From Bacteroidota bacterium (GTDB lineage Bacteria > Bacteroidota > Bacteroidia > Chitinophagales > Saprospiraceae): a stretch of 33,471 bases of DNA. The translations under genes and the position numbers were made by a program. The stretch is taken from assembly GCA_003045895.1 (NCBI GenBank), contig PZPC01000058.1, forward strand, positions 1 to 33,471, given 5' to 3'. The notes beneath the pieces were generated by a model, which was not told where the DNA came from, did no database searches, and saw nothing but the letters and a program-made list of their open reading frames with translations. Positions 1 to 7,443 of the stretch are shown piece after piece. Numbering within the stretch: position 1 is the first letter of the stretch; the number at the start of each line of letters is the position of its first letter.

Positions 1-573
1 AAGTAAATAAGCAGACGCCTAGATCAATGGGCAATTCCCCAAAATGACCTCTCCCACTGCCACCTTTCTCCTTCAGGAGACCGGTCCTTAGGACCAGCGG
101 CTAAAGGTGCTAAAAAACGAAATGGCCGCCTGGTAGTGCTACCAAGCGGCCATTGTTTTGAGAGTAGTTTGCTTCACCAACAGCAAAGCAATGAAAATTA
201 TCTTGCCTTTATAGGGTAGAGCCGGACAAAGGCAAAAATGCTGCCTGACCCCTAAAAAAAGTCGGAATATTTTATTTGCAATCATTTAATGTGGGAAAGG
301 ATAAAAGGCATGTGGCTACGGTTGTTTTTATTGCCTATTGCCCCGCCTAACCTCTTTCCCTCCTCCGATTTCCCACTTCCGTCTTCGCTCACCTCCGACT
401 TTGCCCATCTCTCTTTCCCTCTTTTTTATTTCAGCAGGCTACTTTTTATATAGGTGGAATTAATGTTTACTTAAGTTTGTTTTTTTATTAAAATTTACAA
501 TTTGTTTGCAAAAGTGATTTGTTTTTTCTATTTTCCTTCTCTGTTTTAATACTATTCACCTAAAACCAAAACC
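1..573. other. Gene-free leader region upstream of the first gene
   Basis: No credible coding sequence is seen. The stretch holds three things. At 61-109 is a folded segment: outer arms caccttt/aaaggtg enclose ctccttcaggag and the palindrome ggtcc-tta-ggacc. At 121-154 is a strong hairpin. At about 355-430 is a pyrimidine-rich string of the (CCACTTC)-like type also found elsewhere in the window. The block tccttcaggagaccg at 70-84 is shared with the dispersed repeat near 2036 and 2200 and, inverted, with 7430-7443. The last 130 bases are AT-rich and probably contain the promoter of the gene at 574. Confidence 0.6.
119..160. terminator. Strong hairpin, probable bidirectional terminator
   Basis: Arms at 121-135 and 140-154 pair over 15 bp with one mismatch around a 4-base loop (aatggccgcctggta / taccaagcggccatt). 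The plus strand continues with gttttg. The minus strand runs into a T-rich tract (the complement of taaaaaacg). This is the form of an intrinsic terminator working in both directions. The gene it serves must lie upstream of the window or on the other strand, because nothing coding ends here. Confidence 0.55.
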
Positions 574-1821
574 ATGAAACGCGACAACGTGCTCTCAAAT
601 GTGCGCGGTATGGGCTCTTTGCTGCTGCCGCTATGCTACACTGAAAACCAGAAAATTACAAAAAGGAAGGGGTGGCTTCACCCGAAAAAACGAGGACTAC
701 TGGCTGGTTTATTGCTCGCCTTTTTTGCCGGGAACAGCCAGGTTTTAATTACCCAGTACTATGCCGGAGTTGAAAACGACAAATACCTCGAAATCACCAA
801 CTTTGGTGCCACCGCCTACGATTTAGCCGCCAATGGCATTCGGGCTTACTCGTACGCCAACGAAAGAGCGGATGATCCGGCTGGCAACACCGCTTCTTTT
901 GGGCAAGCACTGACGGGCGTCATCCCGGCCCTGGGGTCCATGCTGTTTAAAAATGGCTTTGCGGCCAATCCGGCATACGCGATGAGTAGTGCAATAGGGG
1001 TGAACTTCTGTGGCTTCAATGGCGATGACCTCATCCTCCTGTCCACCGCCACCGATGGGCTTACCGTATCCGGCAGCGGGTGGAACAACCGGATCGACGT
1101 GGTGGGCGACGGCACGGATTGGGGGACGGACCTATCCATGTACCGCAACAGCGACGTCGTCACACCCAATGCCACCTTTACCTTGTCCGAGTGGACGACC
1201 ATCACGAATGCCGCCGCCGATGCCGCCGCCCCTACCGATGCCGCTTACCTGGGCTATCACGCCTCCGTTTTACCGGTCAGCTTATTCCACCTGCAAGGAC
1301 AACATTTCGACGACCAGGTCCGCCTCACCTTTGCCACCGCCACCGAAGCCAACAACGCCTACTTTCTGGTGCAGCGCAGCACCGATGGCGGCCAGGAATT
1401 TCAAACCATCGGCCGCGTCGAAGGCCAGGGGAATAGCAACGAGCGGGTTGATTACGAATTTGTCGATACCCGTCCAGCCGCTGGCCTCAACTACTACCGC
1501 CTCCAGCAGTTCGATTATGATGGGACGAACGAATTCTTCGGCCTCATCGCCGTCCGCTTCGACGGGGAGCTGGCCGTCGTTAAGCCCGCCATCTGGCCCG
1601 TTCCGGTGCGGGGACGTCTGCAAATAGACCTACCCGCCAGCAGCAACCCCGACTGGCAGTTGGAGGTCTATGACCTGAACGGCCGCCGCCTGCTGTTCCA
1701 GCAAGTGGACGAAAAAAACACGAATACCTTCTTCGACCTCCACCCCTTACCCGCCGGCACTTACCTGCTGCGCTGGGCCAATGGCGCCGCCAGTGGGCAG
1801 GAACGGTTTTTGAAGCTATAA
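574..1821 (+). CDS. Secreted protein with lamin-tail-like N-terminal domain and type IX secretion sorting domain
   Basis: This 415-residue protein carries a basic stretch (KKR) followed by a hydrophobic segment at about residues 43-54, which is a signal peptide preceded by an unusually long N-terminal extension. No later ATG lies close to the hydrophobic core, so the first ATG is kept. The mature part opens with LVITQYYAGVENDKYLEI, the pattern of lamin-tail domains (LTD) that start secreted Bacteroidota proteins. A middle beta-rich segment (about 225-335, with the DQVRLTFATATEANNAYF type of wording) resembles the region that commonly precedes sorting domains. The last 80 residues (PVPVRGRLQIDLP, YDLNGRRL, LPAGTYLLRW, ERFLKL) are a type A sorting domain. 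By family knowledge it is exported by the Sec and type IX systems and attached to, or released from, the cell surface. Substrate or partner is unknown. No neighbouring gene shares its transcript. Confidence 0.8.
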   Translation: MKRDNVLSNVRGMGSLLLPLCYTENQKITKRKGWLHPKKRGLLAGLLLAFFAGNSQVLITQYYAGVENDKYLEITNFGATAYDLAANGIRAYSYANERADDPAGNTASFGQALTGVIPALGSMLFKNGFAANPAYAMSSAIGVNFCGFNGDDLILLSTATDGLTVSGSGWNNRIDVVGDGTDWGTDLSMYRNSDVVTPNATFTLSEWTTITNAAADAAAPTDAAYLGYHASVLPVSLFHLQGQHFDDQVRLTFATATEANNAYFLVQRSTDGGQEFQTIGRVEGQGNSNERVDYEFVDTRPAAGLNYYRLQQFDYDGTNEFFGLIAVRFDGELAVVKPAIWPVPVRGRLQIDLPASSNPDWQLEVYDLNGRRLLFQQVDEKNTNTFFDLHPLPAGTYLLRWANGAASGQERFLKL

Positions 1822-1853
1822 AAAAAGGTGTAAATGTTGCGATGTGTAAAAGG

Positions 1854-1913
1854 GTAAAGGTTGGGCAGGTGTAAAAAAGGGTGTAAACGTGTAAAGGTTG
1901 GGCAGGTGTAAAA
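1854..1913. repeat. 23-bp direct repeat in a purine-rich string
   Basis: The block gtaaaggttgggcaggtgta followed by aaa occurs at 1854-1876 and again, identical, at 1891-1913. It sits inside a G/A-rich run (about 1821-1920) made of variants of (gtgtaaaag). The same wording (gtgtaaaggtgtaaa) recurs after the hairpin core near 2230-2250, and its complement (gtttacacctt) occurs near 2587, so the string is part of a composite dispersed repeat. Confidence 0.7.
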
Positions 1914-1974
1914 GTTAGGGCGGAGCGATTTATTGGAAACGCTCGTCTTTTTCTCTCATCTGCGCTGCGAGTCG

Positions 1975-2059
1975 CCCAGTATCAACTCAGCCGTGGCGAT
2001 CAAGGGGTCACGCGCGTCTGGGCGGGTAGGCCTGCTCCTTCAGGAGACCGCTTGGGCAG
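1975..2059 (+). repeat. 85-bp dispersed repeat unit, copy A
   Basis: This unit matches 2139-2223 over its full 85 bp with only a few substitutions (it differs for example at cccagTatc/cccagCatc and ggGtcAcgcg/ggAtcCcgcg). It ends with cctgctccttcaggagaccg. A third, more diverged copy lies in inverted orientation at about 7850-7925, interrupted by an inserted element after the TCCTGAAGGA motif. Confidence 0.85.
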
Positions 2060-2107
2060 CAAGCAGAGGGGCGGGAGGCAAAGTCCGAGGCGAGAAAGTC
2101 GGAAATG

Positions 2108-2134
2108 GCCCACGCTGAAGACGTGGCAGGCGCG
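2108..2134 (+). repeat. 27-bp hairpin core repeat, copy 1
   Basis: The sequence gcccacgctgaagacgtggc followed by aggcgcg can fold as ccacg-ctgaaga-cgtgg. Identical copies are at 2309-2335 and 2374-2400, and a near-identical inverted copy is at 7925-7951. A variant at 7388-7413 keeps the stem through a paired change (ccgcg/cgcgg). Confidence 0.85.
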
Positions 2135-2138
2135 AGCA

Positions 2139-2223
2139 CCCAGCATCAACTCAGCCGTGGCGATCAAGGGATCCCGCGCGTCTGGGCGGGTGGGCCTGCT
2201 CCTTCAGGAGACCGCTTGGGCAG
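2139..2223 (+). repeat. 85-bp dispersed repeat unit, copy B
   Basis: This is the second copy of the unit at 1975-2059. It follows a hairpin core (2108-2134), the order also seen (inverted) at 7951-7850. It provides the uninterrupted 'empty site' version of the sequence that carries the mobile element at 7444-7849. Confidence 0.85.
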
Positions 2224-2308
2224 GCGCGTGGAAAAGTGTAAAGGTGTAAACAAGGAGCCCGAGCCCAGCACCTGGCGAATGCGCCGCGAGCCGCCGCTGC
2301 GCTGCGCC

Positions 2309-2335
2309 GCCCACGCTGAAGACGTGGCAGGCGCG
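2309..2335 (+). repeat. 27-bp hairpin core repeat, copy 2
   Basis: Identical to the core at 2108-2134. It is preceded by a G+C-rich stretch (gccgccgctgcgctgcgccgc) and followed by gagaaccaattg instead of the 85-bp unit, so the core spreads or is copied independently of that unit. Confidence 0.85.
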
Positions 2336-2373
2336 AGAACCAATTGTAGGTAGGAGGTGGGAATTGGAAATTG

Positions 2374-2400
2374 GCCCACGCTGAAGACGTGGCAGGCGCG
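2374..2400 (+). repeat. 27-bp hairpin core repeat, copy 3
   Basis: Identical to the cores at 2108 and 2309. It is followed by tggaaaggtataaaag, a version of the purine-rich string that also follows the repeat near 2226. Core and purine string therefore tend to occur together. Confidence 0.85.
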
Positions 2401-2483
2401 TGGAAAGGTATAAAAGTTGTGCAAAAGCAAAACCAGAGACAGGTAACCAAGCACCTTGCTCCGCCAAAAAAATCAAACCTCGT

Positions 2484-2541
2484 AAATCGTACATCTTAAA
2501 TCTTAAATAATGTAAGATGTACGATTTAAAATTTAAGATTT
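2484..2541. repeat. Interlocked inverted repeats
   Basis: A perfect 15-bp inverted repeat (2484-2498 with 2513-2527, aaatcgtacatctta / taagatgtacgattt) overlaps and interleaves with a second perfect 11-bp pair (2498-2508 with 2531-2541, aaatcttaaat / atttaagattt). The two helices are arranged like a pseudoknot. The block is AT-rich within a G+C-rich repeat cluster. It could be a terminator, a protein-binding site or the remnant of a small mobile element; the sequence does not decide. Confidence 0.65.
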
Positions 2542-2569
2542 TGGAATGAGCCCCGATTGCCAACCTCCC

Positions 2570-2642
2570 ATTTTCACCTTTCCCCGTTTACACCTTTTTA
2601 CTTTTTTTCACCTTTCCACTTTTCCACTTTTCCACCTCTCCT
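2570..2642 (+). repeat. Pyrimidine-rich string
   Basis: Almost pure C/T DNA built from variants of cctttccac and ttttccac, ending 42 bases before the ATG at 2684. A reading frame runs through it in phase with the next gene, but the translation (phenylalanine, leucine, histidine and serine only) is low-complexity and is not considered protein. Comparable strings are at about 355-430 and 8086-8170. Confidence 0.75.
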
Positions 2643-2683
2643 TTAAATCCGTACTTTACCGCCGCAAAAAACAACCTTTCAAG

Positions 2684-3283
2684 ATGAAACAACCCCTTGT
2701 TGCGCCGTTGGACCACAGCGGCGACGCCAAGCTCCGCGAGATGGCCGATTTTTACCAGGAGACGCTGGGCTTCACGCCTACCAGCCTGTTCACCATGATG
2801 CACCGGCCACGGATAGCCAATGCCTTTCTCGAGATGAACCAGGCGGTAATGGAAAACCAGGGCCGTGTGACGAGTGCCCTCAAGCGCCTGATCGCCTACC
2901 TGTCGAGCCGGACAACGGGCTGCCGCTACTGCGAAGCCCACGCCATTCGGGCCGCCGAGCGCTACGGCGCCGCCGATGAGCAACTGGACAACATCTGGGA
3001 ATACCGCACCCATCCGGCTTTTTCCGACGCCGAGCGGGCCGCGCTGGACCTGGCTATCGCGGCCTCGCAGGTGCCCAACGCCGTAGACGACGCCATCGCC
3101 GAAAACATGCGCCGCCACTGGACCGCGGGCGAAGTAGTAGAAATCATGGGGGTCATTGCGCTCTTTGGTTACCTCAACCGCTGGAACGACAGCATGGGTA
3201 CCCAACTGGAAGAACCCGCCGCCGAATCGGCTGCCGAATTCCTGGGCAAACACGGGTGGAACCGCGGAAAACACACCTACTGA
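2684..3283 (+). CDS. Carboxymuconolactone decarboxylase / AhpD-like protein
   Basis: A 199-residue protein of the all-alpha AhpD-like family. The signature T-G-C-R-Y-C-E-A-H is seen at about residues 80-90, with two cysteines as CxxC and a histidine three residues on, the redox-active arrangement of alkylhydroperoxidase AhpD. It is followed by the usual helical stretch and DAERAALDLAIAASQVP, typical of family members called 'uncharacterised peroxidase-related'. In the family the motif reduces peroxides or works as a thiol-disulfide relay; the substrate here is unknown. The start at 2684 is chosen because the frame upstream is a pyrimidine-rich repeat and because a partial -7 box (tactttac, 2652-2659) would place transcription just before this ATG. 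It converges on the SulP gene with 45 bp between stops, and has no operon partner. Confidence 0.85.
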   Translation: MKQPLVAPLDHSGDAKLREMADFYQETLGFTPTSLFTMMHRPRIANAFLEMNQAVMENQGRVTSALKRLIAYLSSRTTGCRYCEAHAIRAAERYGAADEQLDNIWEYRTHPAFSDAERAALDLAIAASQVPNAVDDAIAENMRRHWTAGEVVEIMGVIALFGYLNRWNDSMGTQLEEPAAESAAEFLGKHGWNRGKHTY

Positions 3284-3328
3284 GCCGAGCCAGTCGTCGG
3301 AAAGGTCCTGAGCGGCCAGCTGCTTAGC

Positions 3329-5059
3329 TTAGCCGCCGTTTATTTCTTGCATGACGGCATCGTGGAGAAACATGGACAAGGTGAGGGCCTCGTTTGGGTA
3401 TTTTTCGTTGTGGATTTTAATCCGGTCCCGAATCGGCCCGATGGGGTTGCAGATGTAAAAATGGATGCCACGCTCGGTCAGGTCGCGGTTGAGGTCGAGG
3501 AGGCTGCGCATCCCACTGCTATCGATCGCGTTGATGCCCTGGGCGTCGAGGAAGACCGCGTGGAGCGGAGCCTTGTGCTGCTTGATGAGGTGACGGATGC
3601 GGTCTTTAAAAAAATCGGCATTGCCAAAGTACAGTTGCTGATCGAAACGGACAATGAGGTGATCGGCCACCTCAATGACGCTGTCGAACCGCTCGATATT
3701 GCGGTAGTACGTCTTGCCGGGTACCCGCCCCAGTACCGCTACGTGGGGAGTGGAAATGCGGTACAGTACCATTGCCAGCGACAGGATGACACCCAGGAAC
3801 ACACCGGTGACAATGCCCAGCAACAAGGTGCTGCCAAAGGTGATGAGGAGCATCCAAAAGTCACTGCGGTGGCTTTGCCAGAGCTTATAAGCTTCCTGGA
3901 CGGCAATCAGCTTAAAGACCGAAAGAATAATGATGGTGGCCAGAATAGCCTTTGGCAGGTAGTAGAACAGCGGCGTTAAAAAGAGCAAGGTCAGCAGGAC
4001 CAGCAGGGCAGCTACCAGGGTAGATAGCTGGGAACGGGCGCCCGCGGTGGCGTTGATGGCCGAGCGACTGAAGCTCCCCGAGGAAGGAATGGCAGCAAAG
4101 AAGCCACCAACCATTTTCGACATCCCAATTGCGATGAGTTCCTGGTTCGCATCAATCTCATAAGTCCGTTGCTGGTCGGCAATACTTCTGCCAATGCTGA
4201 TGCATTCCACCACACCCATGAGGGTCAGGGTCACCAGGGTTGGCCCCAGTTCCCGTACGCTTTGGAGGCCGAGTTGGGGTAGGCTGAAAGCCGGGATGCC
4301 GCTCGGAATAGTGCCGATAATCGCCACGCCTAAAGTATCGAGTTGGGCACCGTAGCACAACGCAATACTACCGATGACGACCAACAACGCCCCCGGAACT
4401 TTGGGGAACCATTTCCCCAGGCCCAGCAACAACAACAGGCTACCGAGGCTAAGGGCCAGGGTGACCAGGTTGATGTCGGCCAGGTGCTCAAAAAAGTACT
4501 GGCTTGCTTCCCGGAAACCCGCAGTGCTGGAAATCGCCAGCCCAAAAATGCTTTTGACCTGGCTCAGGATAATAATGACGGCTGCGGCCGAGGTAAAACC
4601 TGTAATGACCGGGTAGGACAGAAAGCTGGCCAGGAAACCCAACCGGGTAACCCCGAGCAGGAATTGCAGGGCGCCCACCAGAAAACCACAGGTAATCACC
4701 AGCCCAACGTATTCCGCTGAACCAGGCGTGGCCAGCTGCGAAACCCCCGCAAAAAGGAGCAACGAGGAGATGGCGACGGGGCCGATCGACAAATGCCGCG
4801 AGCTGCCCAGAAAAGCGTAGATCAGCACGGGAAAAAGCGCCGTATACAAGCCGTAGATCGCCGGCACCCCTGCCAGCTCGGCGTAGGCCATACCCTGGGG
4901 GATGAGGATAACGCCCACCAGTAGGCCTGCATTGAGGTCGGTCAGGAAAGCAGACCTGTCGTAAGCCTGCAGGCTGTCGATCAAAGGGAAGAACCGCCTG
5001 ATAGCGCCGCTGCGTTGCCGTTTGCCAGCGGAAGTATCTGGTTGAATTGGGGCGTCCAT
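3329..5059 (-). CDS. SulP family anion transporter with STAS domain
   Basis: This 576-residue inner-membrane protein has the SulP/SLC26 order: a hydrophobic core (about residues 25-430) starting with LNAGLLVGVILIPQGMAYA and the conserved GLYTALFPVLIYAFLGSS, then a cytoplasmic STAS domain (about 455-565) with the AIDSSGMRSL motif. The family carries sulfate, bicarbonate or other anions, usually with Na+ or H+; substrate cannot be read from sequence. Length is normal. It begins 62 bp after the stop of paaZ on the same strand, so it may be co-transcribed, but a functional link to phenylacetate degradation is not obvious. No carbonic anhydrase gene is nearby, which would have favoured bicarbonate transport. 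Confidence 0.9.
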   Translation of the reverse strand: MDAPIQPDTSAGKRQRSGAIRRFFPLIDSLQAYDRSAFLTDLNAGLLVGVILIPQGMAYAELAGVPAIYGLYTALFPVLIYAFLGSSRHLSIGPVAISSLLLFAGVSQLATPGSAEYVGLVITCGFLVGALQFLLGVTRLGFLASFLSYPVITGFTSAAAVIIILSQVKSIFGLAISSTAGFREASQYFFEHLADINLVTLALSLGSLLLLLGLGKWFPKVPGALLVVIGSIALCYGAQLDTLGVAIIGTIPSGIPAFSLPQLGLQSVRELGPTLVTLTLMGVVECISIGRSIADQQRTYEIDANQELIAIGMSKMVGGFFAAIPSSGSFSRSAINATAGARSQLSTLVAALLVLLTLLFLTPLFYYLPKAILATIIILSVFKLIAVQEAYKLWQSHRSDFWMLLITFGSTLLLGIVTGVFLGVILSLAMVLYRISTPHVAVLGRVPGKTYYRNIERFDSVIEVADHLIVRFDQQLYFGNADFFKDRIRHLIKQHKAPLHAVFLDAQGINAIDSSGMRSLLDLNRDLTERGIHFYICNPIGPIRDRIKIHNEKYPNEALTLSMFLHDAVMQEINGG

Positions 5060-5121
5060 TGCGGTGGCCTTTTAGATCATAAGGTAAGGTATAAATGGCA
5101 AAACTGCCGGGCTGTCAGGCC

Positions 5122-7164
5122 CTATTCTCCGCGCAACTTCACCATCGTCAGAATGGTGGCAATAGCGACCGTCTCGTTGGTCTCGTCGTATACTTCCACC
5201 AGCCATTTCACGATGCCCTTGCGGTAATCTTCCTCTTCGCGTTGCTCCTGCACGATCTTTTCTTTGGCCGTCAGGTACACGCCGATGGTCATGCCGGGGT
5301 AGACGGGTTTGGTGAAGCGGCAATTTTCCAGTCCGTAGTTCAGCAGTACCGGCCCTTTGCGGGGCTCTACAAACAGGCCGGCGGCCTTGCTGAGCACCCA
5401 GTAGCCGTGCGCCACGCGCTGCGTAAAGGGGGTGCCTTCCAGCGACGTATCGTCGACGTGGGCGTAGAAGCGGTCACCGGTGAGGTTGGCAAAATTGCTG
5501 ATGTCGCTGTCTGTGACGGTGTGTTTGGCGGTGGTGATGGTGTCACCGATCTCAATGTCTTCAAAGTGTTTGCGGAAGGGGTGCAACGCGCTTTCCGTGC
5601 GGGTGGCTCCGGGCATAAACTGCTGCGTCACCTGGGTGAGCATGGTGGGATGGCCTTGCAGGGCTACGGTTTGCAGGTAGTGTTTCACGCTGCGCAGGCC
5701 GCCCAGTTCCTGCCCGCCGCCGGCCCGTCCTGGTCCGCCGTGGTTCATCAGGGGCATGGGCGAGCCGTGGCCCGTACTCTCGGGCGCGCTTTCCCGGTTC
5801 AGGATGAGGATCCGGCCGTGTTGGGCGCCCGCCCCCAGCAGGTAATTCTGGGCGGTGGTGGCGTCGTAGGTGCAGATGGTGCTCACCAGCGAGCCCTTGC
5901 CCAGGTTGGCCAGCGCAATGGCCTCGTCCAGGGTGCCGTAGGGTAGGAGGGTGCCCACCGGCCCGAAGGCTTCGATCTCGTGGGTAGCCAGTTGCTCAAA
6001 CGGGTGGTCGTTGCGCAGCAGCACGGGTGCGCAGAAGGCCCCCTTGTCTTTGTCGGCACCCAGCATGGCAAACTGTTCCAGGTTGCCGTACACCAGGCTG
6101 CTGCTGCCCATGAGTTCCTCAATGCGTTGGGCCAGGGTCGCCTGCTGTTTTTTGCTCACCAGAGCCCCCATGCGTACGCCTTCCACGCGGGGGTCGCCCA
6201 CGGTCGTTTGCGCCAGGCTTTTGGCCAGGGCCAGCTGCACGTCCTCCACGAAATCGGCGGGGACGATGATGCGCCGAATGGCCGTACACTTCTGTCCGGC
6301 TTTGGTGGTCATCTCCCGGCGCACCTCCTTGATGAAGAGGTCAAATTCCGGGGTGCCCGGCGCGGCATCCCGGGCCAGAATGGCGGCGTTCAGGCTGTCG
6401 GCCTCCATGTTGAAAGGCACGGCCTCGTGGAGGATGCGCGGGTGGGCCTTGAGCTTGCGCCCCGTGCTGGCCGAACCCGTAAACGTAACCACATCCTGGC
6501 CCGTGACACCGTCCAGTATGCCTACCCCCGACCCCTGCACGAGCTGCAAGCTGCCGGCGGGTAGAATGCCCGAGGCCACGATGTCGCGCACCATGGCTTC
6601 GGTCAGGAAGCTCGTAATCTCCGAGGGCTTCACCACTGCCGGCATCCCCGCCAACAGGTTCACGGCGATCTTTTCCAGCATCCCCCAGATGGGGAAGTTG
6701 AACGCGTTGATGTGCACCGCTACGCCCTGGCGCGGAACCAGCACGTGCGTACCCACAAAGGTGCCTTCCTTCGACAGGCGCACCATCTCCCCGTCGACGT
6801 ACCAGGGCTGATCGCCCAGCTGCCGCCGCAGGCTCGCGTAGGCAAAGAGCGTACCGATGCCTCCGTCAATATCTACCCAGCTGTCGGCCTTGGTGGCGCC
6901 GGTCTGGTAGCTGAGCGGGTAGTAGCGCTGGCGACGTTCATTCAGGTACAGCGCCAGGCGTTTCAGCATCAGACCCCGCTCCTGGAAGGTCAGCTTGCGC
7001 AGGGCAGGCCCACCCACCTGCCGGCCGTAAGCCAGAATGTCGGCAAAGTCCAGCCCTGCCGTAGAGCAGGCACCGATCAGTTCTCCTGTGCTGGCGTCGC
7101 GCTGGACAAATTCTTCTTGGCGGGGATTCACCCACTGGCCCTGGATGTAGTGTGGTAACTGCAT
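5122..7164 (-). CDS. paaZ: Bifunctional oxepin-CoA hydrolase / aldehyde dehydrogenase PaaZ
   Basis: A 680-residue protein, close to the length of E. coli PaaZ. The N-terminal aldehyde dehydrogenase domain (about 1-510) shows [20 protein letters not shown], the glutamate of FNMEADSLN and the catalytic cysteine in [10 protein letters not shown]. The C-terminal MaoC hot-dog hydratase (about 530-680) shows GDRFYAHVD and [16 protein letters not shown]. The known role is opening the oxepin-CoA ring and oxidising the resulting semialdehyde in aerobic phenylacetate breakdown, in the cytoplasm. An upstream in-frame ATG (7209) is rejected because a good -7 box (7197-7204) and an operator-like palindrome (7178-7193) lie between it and the ATG used here. 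No other paa gene is present in the window, so the partners (paaABCDE, paaG, paaH, paaJ, paaK) must lie elsewhere, or the enzyme serves another ring-opening pathway. Confidence 0.92.
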   Translation of the reverse strand: MQLPHYIQGQWVNPRQEEFVQRDASTGELIGACSTAGLDFADILAYGRQVGGPALRKLTFQERGLMLKRLALYLNERRQRYYPLSYQTGATKADSWVDIDGGIGTLFAYASLRRQLGDQPWYVDGEMVRLSKEGTFVGTHVLVPRQGVAVHINAFNFPIWGMLEKIAVNLLAGMPAVVKPSEITSFLTEAMVRDIVASGILPAGSLQLVQGSGVGILDGVTGQDVVTFTGSASTGRKLKAHPRILHEAVPFNMEADSLNAAILARDAAPGTPEFDLFIKEVRREMTTKAGQKCTAIRRIIVPADFVEDVQLALAKSLAQTTVGDPRVEGVRMGALVSKKQQATLAQRIEELMGSSSLVYGNLEQFAMLGADKDKGAFCAPVLLRNDHPFEQLATHEIEAFGPVGTLLPYGTLDEAIALANLGKGSLVSTICTYDATTAQNYLLGAGAQHGRILILNRESAPESTGHGSPMPLMNHGGPGRAGGGQELGGLRSVKHYLQTVALQGHPTMLTQVTQQFMPGATRTESALHPFRKHFEDIEIGDTITTAKHTVTDSDISNFANLTGDRFYAHVDDTSLEGTPFTQRVAHGYWVLSKAAGLFVEPRKGPVLLNYGLENCRFTKPVYPGMTIGVYLTAKEKIVQEQREEEDYRKGIVKWLVEVYDETNETVAIATILTMVKLRGE

Positions 7165-7177
7165 AGCTCGCTGATTT

Positions 7178-7204
7178 ACGAATGAACGTTCGTTGGCAAA
7201 GATA
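7178..7204 (-). promoter_or_regulatory. paaZ promoter -7 box and TetR-like operator
   Basis: On the minus strand TATCTTTG (7197-7204) fits the Bacteroidota -7 consensus TAnnTTTG exactly. Directly downstream, acgaatgaacgttcgt (7178-7193, written on the plus strand) is a near-perfect palindrome (outer 5 bp symmetric) of the kind bound by TetR-family repressors. A repressor there would cover the transcription start. By analogy phenylacetate genes are often controlled by a TetR-type PaaR sensing an aryl-CoA; no such gene is in the window, so regulator identity is inference. Confidence 0.5.
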
Positions 7205-7387
7205 AACATCTTTTTCCTTAGCTGGGTGGAGTGGGGGCCCCCGCTTCCCTGCGGTCGCGGCCGCGTCGTCCGCTTGGCTGCGCCGCCGCTACCACCGCTG
7301 GTCCTTGCGCGCTACCGCGCGCCGCGCTGGCCTTCGGCTCCGCGCTCACTTCCCACCTCCCACCTCCGATTTCGAGCGCCTCCTACT

Positions 7388-7413
7388 GCCCGCGCTAAAG
7401 ACGCGGCAGGCGC
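7388..7413 (+). repeat. Hairpin core repeat, variant copy with compensated stem
   Basis: The sequence gcccgcgctaaagacgcggc followed by aggcgc aligns base for base with the 27-bp core at 2108-2134. The stem positions that differ do so in a pair: ccAcg/cgTgg there is ccGcg/cgCgg here, so pairing is kept. It lies in opposite orientation to the core at 7925-7951. Confidence 0.75.
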
Positions 7414-7443
7414 TGCTTACTGTGCAAGCGGTCTCCTGAAGGA

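Larger units (their letters stand above)
1822..2683. other. Gene-free repeat cluster
   Basis: Short frames here do not look like proteins and consist of repeats. In order the stretch contains a purine-rich string with a 23-bp direct repeat (1854-1876 and 1891-1913), an 85-bp duplicated unit (1975-2059 and 2139-2223), three copies of a 27-bp hairpin core (2108-2134, 2309-2335, 2374-2400), an interlocked inverted repeat (2484-2541), and a pyrimidine-rich string (about 2570-2642) that runs up to the next gene. It separates two same-strand genes. Confidence 0.8.

Noticed and set aside
2546-2683. N-terminal extension of the AhpD-like protein
   Set aside because: The 46 codons upstream of the ATG at 2684 are a pyrimidine-rich repeat string encoding low-complexity text.
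5951-6811. Long plus-strand open frames opposite paaZ (also 5095-5946)
   Set aside because: They are the complement of a clear enzyme gene with high G+C third positions, and their text has no family features.
7165-7209. Longer N-terminus for PaaZ
   Set aside because: It would lie across the -7 box and operator-like palindrome; the shorter form matches the family length.
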